Origin: an uncultured Mycoplasmatota bacterium
GTDB taxonomy: Bacteria; Bacillota_I; Bacilli_A; RF39; UBA660
DNA length: 23,821 nucleotides
Assembly: GCA_900557185.1 (NCBI GenBank)
Contig: USRP01000015.1
Location: 1-23,821, forward strand
Direction: 5' to 3'
In this document: positions 19,620 through 23,821 of the stretch, piece by piece
Layout of the letters: the number at the start of each line of letters is the position of its first letter
Numbering within the stretch: the first letter of the stretch is position 1
Notes under the pieces: model-generated
What the model was told of the DNA's origin: nothing
Databases searched by the model: none
Seen by the model: the letters and a program-made list of their open reading frames with translations, nothing else
Translations under genes and position numbers: made by a program

Positions 19620-20945
19620 ATGAAAGTAGAAGAAATTCAATCACTTCTACGAGGAATATTAATTCAAGGGAAAATAACAAGTCAAAAAATATATAACATC
19701 TCCATCGATAGCCGAACCTTGAAAAAAGGAGAAGCATTCATTTGTTTCATTGGAAAACGATTAGATGGTCATCAATACATCGATGAAGCAGTCAAAAAGA
19801 AAGCAAGTGTAATTATTGTATCGAAGATGGTCTCTATAGAAACGGATATTCCAATTCTCTTAGTCGATAATACCAATGATGCTTATCAAACGCTAGCCCG
19901 TCATCATAAAGAACAAATAGAACCAAGCGTAGTGGCGATTACAGGGAGTGTAGGTAAGACAACTACGAAAGAATTAATTGCTCGTTTTCTATCACAGAAA
20001 TATTCTGTTTTAAAAAGTGAAGGTAACTTTAATAATCATATTGGGGTTCCAATGACTATGTTGAAATTAAAACCAAAACACGAAGTGTTGGTATTAGAAA
20101 TGGGAATGAATCACCAAGGAGAAATAGCCCGTCTATCGATGTTAGCAAAACCTAATGTGGCAGTCATTACAAATATCGGAACAAGTCATATTGGCTATTT
20201 AAAAACCAAGAAAAATATTTTTAAAGCGAAGATGGAAATTACTGAAGGAATGAATCATGGTAACCTTGTTGTCAATGGCAATGATCATTATTTAAAAAAA
20301 GTGAAAGCAACGAACAAGTACGATGTTATTTTTGTGAATCAAGATACATTTCATACACAAATCAAGTACGAGAAAGATGGCATAGAATTGGTGTTAAGAG
20401 TGCAGAAACAAGTCTATCATGTATCACTTCCATATTGTGCAGTTCATCTACTTGATAACATTTTTTTAGCACTCCAAGTTGGTTTGATGTATCATGTTCG
20501 CATGGAAGATATGATTGAAGTATTAAATCATACATCATTTCAATTAAAAGGGAGATTAGAACATATTTCAATCAATTCTCATCAGACGTTAATTAACGAT
20601 ACATATAATGCTTCTTTAGAGTCTAGTTGTGCAGCCCTTGCTTATTTAAAAACATTGCCAGGAAGCAAATGTATGATTTTTGGCGATATTTTAGAACTCG
20701 GTAAGAAAGGGAAGAAAATTCATCGCAAACTAGCTCGTATTTTTCAAAAAGAAGAAGAAATTGACTTTGTACTGATTGGCAACGAAGTAAAAGTCATGAG
20801 AAAGAAATTAAAACACAGTTTATTTTTTAATACGATTGAGGAATACATCGACGATATAGAAAAACATCCGTTACAATATGACTATATTTTATTAAAAGCA
20901 AGTCATAATATGCATTTTGAAAAACTGATTGAGAAATTAAAATAA
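19620..20945 (+). CDS. murF: UDP-N-acetylmuramoyl-tripeptide:D-alanyl-D-alanine ligase MurF
   Basis: MurF adds D-Ala-D-Ala to the UDP-MurNAc tripeptide, the last cytoplasmic ligation in peptidoglycan precursor synthesis. The 441-residue product shows the substrate-binding N domain with SIDSRTLKKGEAFICFIGKR (28-47), the P-loop ITGSVGKTTTKEL (107-119), EMGMNHQGEI, ITNIGTSHI and NDTYNASLESS in the C-terminal domains. Start at ATG 19620 is preferred because AAGGTGA (19608-19614) is 5 nt upstream; a GTG at 19611 in the same frame lies within that site. The preceding gene ends at 19614, so the two are translationally coupled. The usual partner ddl is not adjacent. Confidence 0.95.
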   Translation: MKVEEIQSLLRGILIQGKITSQKIYNISIDSRTLKKGEAFICFIGKRLDGHQYIDEAVKKKASVIIVSKMVSIETDIPILLVDNTNDAYQTLARHHKEQIEPSVVAITGSVGKTTTKELIARFLSQKYSVLKSEGNFNNHIGVPMTMLKLKPKHEVLVLEMGMNHQGEIARLSMLAKPNVAVITNIGTSHIGYLKTKKNIFKAKMEITEGMNHGNLVVNGNDHYLKKVKATNKYDVIFVNQDTFHTQIKYEKDGIELVLRVQKQVYHVSLPYCAVHLLDNIFLALQVGLMYHVRMEDMIEVLNHTSFQLKGRLEHISINSHQTLINDTYNASLESSCAALAYLKTLPGSKCMIFGDILELGKKGKKIHRKLARIFQKEEEIDFVLIGNEVKVMRKKLKHSLFFNTIEEYIDDIEKHPLQYDYILLKASHNMHFEKLIEKLK

Positions 20946-20966
20946 AGCACAATGTGCTTTATTTTT
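20940..20966. terminator. Bidirectional terminator between murF and the TIGR04086 gene
   Basis: AAATAAAGCAC (20940-20950) pairs perfectly with GTGCTTTATTT (20954-20964) around AAT. It is followed by T on the plus strand and has A on the other side, so it serves both convergent genes, and both stop codons lie in its arms. Confidence 0.88.
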
Positions 20967-21339
20967 CATGTAAAGTAAAGTGAATCCCGATCATGCCACC
21001 AAAAATAGATGTGAGGAAGAGTACTAAGTAAAAGATTAAATCTTTGATGTGAAAACTTTTCTCGATTCCTAGTATTTGAAATAAAAGAAGAAAGATACTA
21101 ACGACAAAAGCAAATTTTACCCCTTCTAACCATCCTTTTTTAGTAGCTGATACACTCATAAAAAATCCTCCGCCAAAGAAGCTAATTAATAAAATAATAA
21201 ATTTAATAAGTGCTACCACCTGATATGATAGGACATCAAAATAGTGAAAGATAGATAAGAAAAAAGTAAATATAAAAATAATTCCTAAAAAGATTAAGAA
21301 TGCAATAGTATATTTTTTAAAACTCTTTAAATAGTTCAT
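20959..21339 (-). CDS. TIGR04086 family four-helix membrane protein (YrzE-like)
   Basis: The 126-residue protein has four predicted membrane helices, the first beginning after MNYLKSFKKY, and the glycine-rich helix LISFFGGGFFMSVSATKKGW in the middle, followed by SIFGGMIGIHF near the end. This resembles TIGR04086 membrane proteins of Firmicutes, whose function is unknown. The ATG at 21339 is preceded on the minus strand by AGGTGAT (21349-21343); the frame is open for a further 47 codons upstream, but that part lacks a ribosome-binding site and overlaps the divergent DUF421 gene. Confidence 0.75.
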   Translation of the reverse strand: MNYLKSFKKYTIAFLIFLGIIFIFTFFLSIFHYFDVLSYQVVALIKFIILLISFFGGGFFMSVSATKKGWLEGVKFAFVVSIFLLLFQILGIEKSFHIKDLIFYLVLFLTSIFGGMIGIHFTLHEK

Positions 21340-21364
21340 ATGATCACCTAATTTACTATATGTG

Positions 21365-21392
21365 TTGTATAAAAATTTAGAACTGTTACAAA
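21365..21392 (+). promoter_or_regulatory. Promoter of the DUF421 gene
   Basis: TTGTAT (21365-21370), a 16-nt spacer and TACAAA (21387-21392) preceded by TGT. GGGTGAT at 21401-21407 is the ribosome-binding site. Confidence 0.55.
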
Positions 21393-21410
21393 ATGAAATA
21401 GGGTGATAAG

Positions 21411-22046
21411 ATGATTGAAATCGTTTGGAAATTAAGTTTAGTCTATTTATTTTTGTTAATTGTATTTCGCTTTCAACCACATAAGGAAGTGCGTTCTATG
21501 TCTCGCTTTGAGTTAGGAAATTTAATTTTACTCATTTCCTTTTCTGTCGAAACAATAAGCGAGACAGGTAGTACTTTTTACTTTTATAGTTTTGCGCTTG
21601 TATCACTATGGGGGTTACAAATGTTATTACTGTGGTTGATGAAACGAGAAGAGCGATTAAAAAAAGTGTTTGGTAAAAGTCCGCTTTTGTTGATTGAAAA
21701 TGGAAAGTTAAATTTTAAAAATATTAGCCAATTAAACTATAGTTTAGATTATTTATTCGTCAAGTTAAAAGAAGAGGGGATTCATCAGATTGAGGATGTC
21801 AACTATGCGGTTTTAGAAGAAGATGGTAGTTTAGCTGTTTTTGCCAAAGAAGGAAGTGATTATCCATTCCCACTTGTTTTAGACGGTGTCATCAATATGA
21901 GTGGACTACATGAAATTGGGAAGGATACCAAATGGTTACATAAAGTACTAAAAGGAAAAGGGGTATCATTGAATGAAGTATTTTATGCATTCCAAAAAAA
22001 TCATCATACGTTTGTAATTAAAAAACAAGATTTACTTTCTTCTTAA
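21411..22046 (+). CDS. DUF421/YetF family membrane protein
   Basis: The 211-residue protein has three N-terminal membrane helices (about 4-20, 36-50 and 57-77), then a cytoplasmic part with the YetF-type pattern: KSPLLLIENGKLNF followed by LKEEGIHQIEDVNYAVLEED and GSLAVFAKEG. Family members such as YetF and YdfS are spore or membrane proteins of unclear role, and some are associated with spore germination. Length matches. The start ATG follows GGGTGAT, only 3 nt away. It is divergent from the TIGR04086 gene. Confidence 0.85.
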   Translation: MIEIVWKLSLVYLFLLIVFRFQPHKEVRSMSRFELGNLILLISFSVETISETGSTFYFYSFALVSLWGLQMLLLWLMKREERLKKVFGKSPLLLIENGKLNFKNISQLNYSLDYLFVKLKEEGIHQIEDVNYAVLEEDGSLAVFAKEGSDYPFPLVLDGVINMSGLHEIGKDTKWLHKVLKGKGVSLNEVFYAFQKNHHTFVIKKQDLLSS

Positions 22047-22075
22047 AAAAGACAGATGATACTGTCTTTTTATTT
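22046..22075. terminator. Bidirectional terminator between the DUF421 gene and sua5
   Basis: AAAAAGACAG (22046-22055) pairs with CTGTCTTTTT (22062-22071) around a 6-nt loop, with A on one flank and T on the other. Both stop codons touch the arms. Confidence 0.88.
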
Positions 22076-23098
22076 TTCAATATAGTGATAACTAACAGAA
22101 CGAATCAGACGATTCATAATCGCAATTCCTAAACCTTCTTTTTTGACTCCTTCGATAATAATAAAGTCAGGTTTTTGACGGTCCACTTGACGTAATAGTG
22201 TAAAAATATTATGCATTACTTCGTCTAAATGACCTATATGACCATAGGAATAATATAATTGGTCGGGAAAGAATTTCTTGTGTTCTGCAAAACCGATAAT
22301 GGCTGTGTTGGCAGTTACGTGTTCTTTGATTAATTGAATCATGGTATCTTCATCATCAGAATATACCATCAAAGCTTCTGCTTTTGGGGCATAGTGTTTA
22401 TATTTCATACCAGGGCTTTCTACTTTTCCTGTTGCTTTTTGAAATAGATGAGAATCTAGACGACAAACACCAACGACTGCTTCGATATCTTGTGGTGTAA
22501 TTTTACCCGGTCTTAAAATAGTTGGAATACCATCGATGACTTTACAAACAGTTGATTCAACACCGATTGCAGTCATTCCACCATCGATCATAAAAGCAAC
22601 TTTCCCATCGAATTCATCTTGAATATCTTCTAATTTAGTACCACTAGGACGACTTGATAAGTTCGCACTTGGAGCACAAATAGGACGGTTTGCATATGTA
22701 ATTAATTTACGAGCAATTTCGTTTTCTGGCATACGAATTCCAACGGTATCTAAACCAGCAGTAACGACATTAGGAACTTTTTCTTTGCGTTTTAAAATTA
22801 AGGTAAATGGTCCTGGGAAAAAGGCATCGATTAGTTTTTGTTCCATTTCATTTGGAGTTTCTACTAAGTCTTCTAACATGTCAAAATCAGCAATGTGGAC
22901 GATTAAAGGATTGTCATTGGCTCTTCCTTTTGCTTTAAAAATATTCATGGCAGCAGTTTCATTCAGAACATCGGCACCAACTCCATATACTGTTTCTGTT
23001 GGAAATATTCCGATTTTTCCTTGTCTTAGTAACTCTCCACATTCTTTTAATTTATTTTCATCGATTTCTTTTGTACAATCTACGATTTGCGTTTTCAT
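22070..23098 (-). CDS. ywlC: L-threonylcarbamoyladenylate synthase (Sua5/YwlC)
   Basis: Sua5/YwlC makes threonylcarbamoyl-AMP from threonine, bicarbonate and ATP for the t6A37 modification of ANN-decoding tRNAs. The 342-residue product has a YrdC domain with GKIGIFPTETVYGVGADVLN near the start, KGRANDNPLIVHI, FFPGPFTLILKRK, VGIRMPEN and CAPSANLSSRPSGT, then a linker and a C-terminal Sua5 domain with SPGMKYKHYAPKAE. The start ATG at 23098 is chosen because GGTGA (23108-23104) stands 5 nt upstream, as for other genes of this window; GTG 23107 and ATG 23104 overlap that site. It has a promoter of its own. Confidence 0.95.
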   Translation of the reverse strand: MKTQIVDCTKEIDENKLKECGELLRQGKIGIFPTETVYGVGADVLNETAAMNIFKAKGRANDNPLIVHIADFDMLEDLVETPNEMEQKLIDAFFPGPFTLILKRKEKVPNVVTAGLDTVGIRMPENEIARKLITYANRPICAPSANLSSRPSGTKLEDIQDEFDGKVAFMIDGGMTAIGVESTVCKVIDGIPTILRPGKITPQDIEAVVGVCRLDSHLFQKATGKVESPGMKYKHYAPKAEALMVYSDDEDTMIQLIKEHVTANTAIIGFAEHKKFFPDQLYYSYGHIGHLDEVMHNIFTLLRQVDRQKPDFIIIEGVKKEGLGIAIMNRLIRSVSYHYIEK

Positions 23099-23115
23099 TT
23101 TCATCACCGCAGTGT

Positions 23116-23145
23116 ATTATACTACAAAATACTTTCAATTGGCAA
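23116..23145 (-). promoter_or_regulatory. Promoter of sua5
   Basis: On the minus strand TTGCCA (23145-23140), an 18-nt spacer and TATAAT (23121-23116). Confidence 0.65.
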
Positions 23146-23153
23146 TTTTCTGT

Positions 23154-23821
23154 TTATGCGACGTTTAATTTTTTAATGACATGTTTGGCTTGGTGTAGTG
23201 TTACAAAAATAATGTTAGATGAAAGGGCGATGACAAGTGCCCATAGACCAATACGGAAATAGCAACAAATAAACAAGATTAGCGTTCTTAAAATCATTCC
23301 TAGTAATGTTCCTTTCATTGCTGTTTTCGCTTGCTCCATAGCTTGTAAAGCAGCTGTTAGAGGAGCTTGGATGTAATGTAGTAAAAAAATAGGAGCTAGA
23401 ACTCGTAAATAAGGAATTCCCTCGTGGGTTTGATAAATAATCTGGAGAGGAAATTCAGGGAAAAATATGAAAATGGCAGTGATTGGAATTCCAATTAAAA
23501 AAGAGATGAGAATGGCAAGACTGAGTTTCTTTTTTGTCCCTCGATAATCTTTCTTGCCATAGCTTTTACTGATAACGGGAATCAGGGCTTGGCTAATAGC
23601 CATAGTAAAAAAACTTGGCATCGTTAACATTGGAAGAACATATCCATTTAAAATTCCATACTCATTGACAATAAAATGATTAGAATATCCAACTTGCAAT
23701 AAAACATGGGTCATAATGATTGGTTCTAAAAAGTATCCGATGCTTCCGATGAAACGAGAACCAGTAGCAGGGAGAGAAATATTTAATATTTTTTTTTTTC
23801 TAGATTTGGTTTATAATGATA
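23154..23821 (-). CDS. SpoVB/MurJ-like MOP-superfamily lipid flippase, C-terminal part with a frame break
   Basis: The frame ending at 23154 encodes a multi-helix protein with typical SpoVB features: NISLPATGSRFIGSIGYFLE, then GYVLPMLTMPSFFTMAISQA, LIPVISKSYGKKDY and LAPIFLLHYIQAPL with LQAMEQAKTAM. SpoVB-type proteins export lipid-linked cell-wall precursors and are needed for the spore cortex. The frame has no start codon: going upstream it meets a stop at 23813-23811, just beyond an A11 run (23799-23789). The neighbouring frame is open from the window edge into that run (YHYKPNLEKKK) and would join the SpoVB frame if the run had 12 or 9 A. The rest of the gene is outside the window. It is either a sequencing or assembly error, a true frameshift or slippage. 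Confidence 0.8.
23789..23799 (-). repeat. A11 homopolymer in the SpoVB-like gene
   Basis: Eleven consecutive A on the coding strand lie exactly where the two open frames of the flippase gene need to be joined. See the CDS entry and findings. Confidence 0.8.

Noticed and set aside
21340..21480. N-terminal extension of the TIGR04086 gene
   Set aside because: It has no ribosome-binding site and overlaps the divergent DUF421 gene, while ATG 21339 has AGGTGAT upstream.

Overview
The window is a gene-dense, AT-rich stretch of a low-GC Gram-positive chromosome. Cell-wall, division and sporulation genes, strong AGGAGG or GGTGAT ribosome-binding sites, and sigma-A-like promoters with TGnTATAAT extended -10 boxes point to Bacillota, class Bacilli, probably an uncultured gut lineage near Erysipelotrichia or RF39. 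TGA acts as a stop at least once (19612-19614), so the standard bacterial code fits better than the mycoplasma code. No tRNA, rRNA, insertion sequence or CRISPR array was seen.

Region 1 (1-5220) is the end of a division and cell-wall cluster followed by the sporulation spoIIG operon: a fragment of an unknown gene, ftsQ/divIB, ftsA, ftsZ, then spoIIGA-sigE. Between ftsZ and spoIIGA lies a promoter, a folded RNA of about 100 nt with its own intrinsic terminator, then two tandem Spo0A-box-like heptamers and a long-spacer spoIIG-type promoter.

Region 2 (5221-12036) is the more variable part. Where Bacillus has sigG after sigE, this genome has a GT39 protein O-mannosyltransferase and a large cysteine-rich pseudopilin with Ig-like repeats. 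The conserved backbone resumes with ylmC. It is followed by a 41-residue lysine-rich protein, a CpoA-like glycolipid glycosyltransferase, an unrecognised protein and a divergent membrane-anchored ApbE-like protein.

Region 3 (12037-14640) is lspA, an rluD-type pseudouridine synthase and a GluP-like rhomboid protease, apparently one operon. lspA and rluD overlap.

Region 4 (14641-18909) is an SOS and sporulation-control neighbourhood with Bacillus-like gene order: nudix and lexA on the minus strand; then, on the plus strand, a 48-residue membrane protein in the yneA/sosA position, transketolase, a probable SirA (sporulation inhibitor of DnaA) and YneF. The divergent lexA/microprotein region carries two LexA-box palindromes, one on each promoter.

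Region 5 (18910-23821) holds a class-I amidotransferase-fold C26 hydrolase translationally coupled to murF, a TIGR04086-type membrane protein, a DUF421/YetF protein, a Sua5/YwlC tRNA threonylcarbamoyladenosine enzyme, and at the right edge the C-terminal part of a SpoVB-like flippase. The last is interrupted by an apparent reading-frame break at an A11 homopolymer.

Together the window shows vegetative division (FtsQAZ, MurF, SpoVB/MurJ-like), a mother-cell sporulation switch (SpoIIGA/SigE), replication control at sporulation (SirA-like) and DNA-damage control (LexA plus a candidate division-inhibiting microprotein). The most novel-looking items are the spoIIG-upstream RNA, the SOS microprotein, the O-mannosyltransferase/pseudopilin pair at the missing sigG position, and the systematic overlap of terminators with stop codons. 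All functional statements come from reading the sequence and recalled family knowledge; no database search was run.
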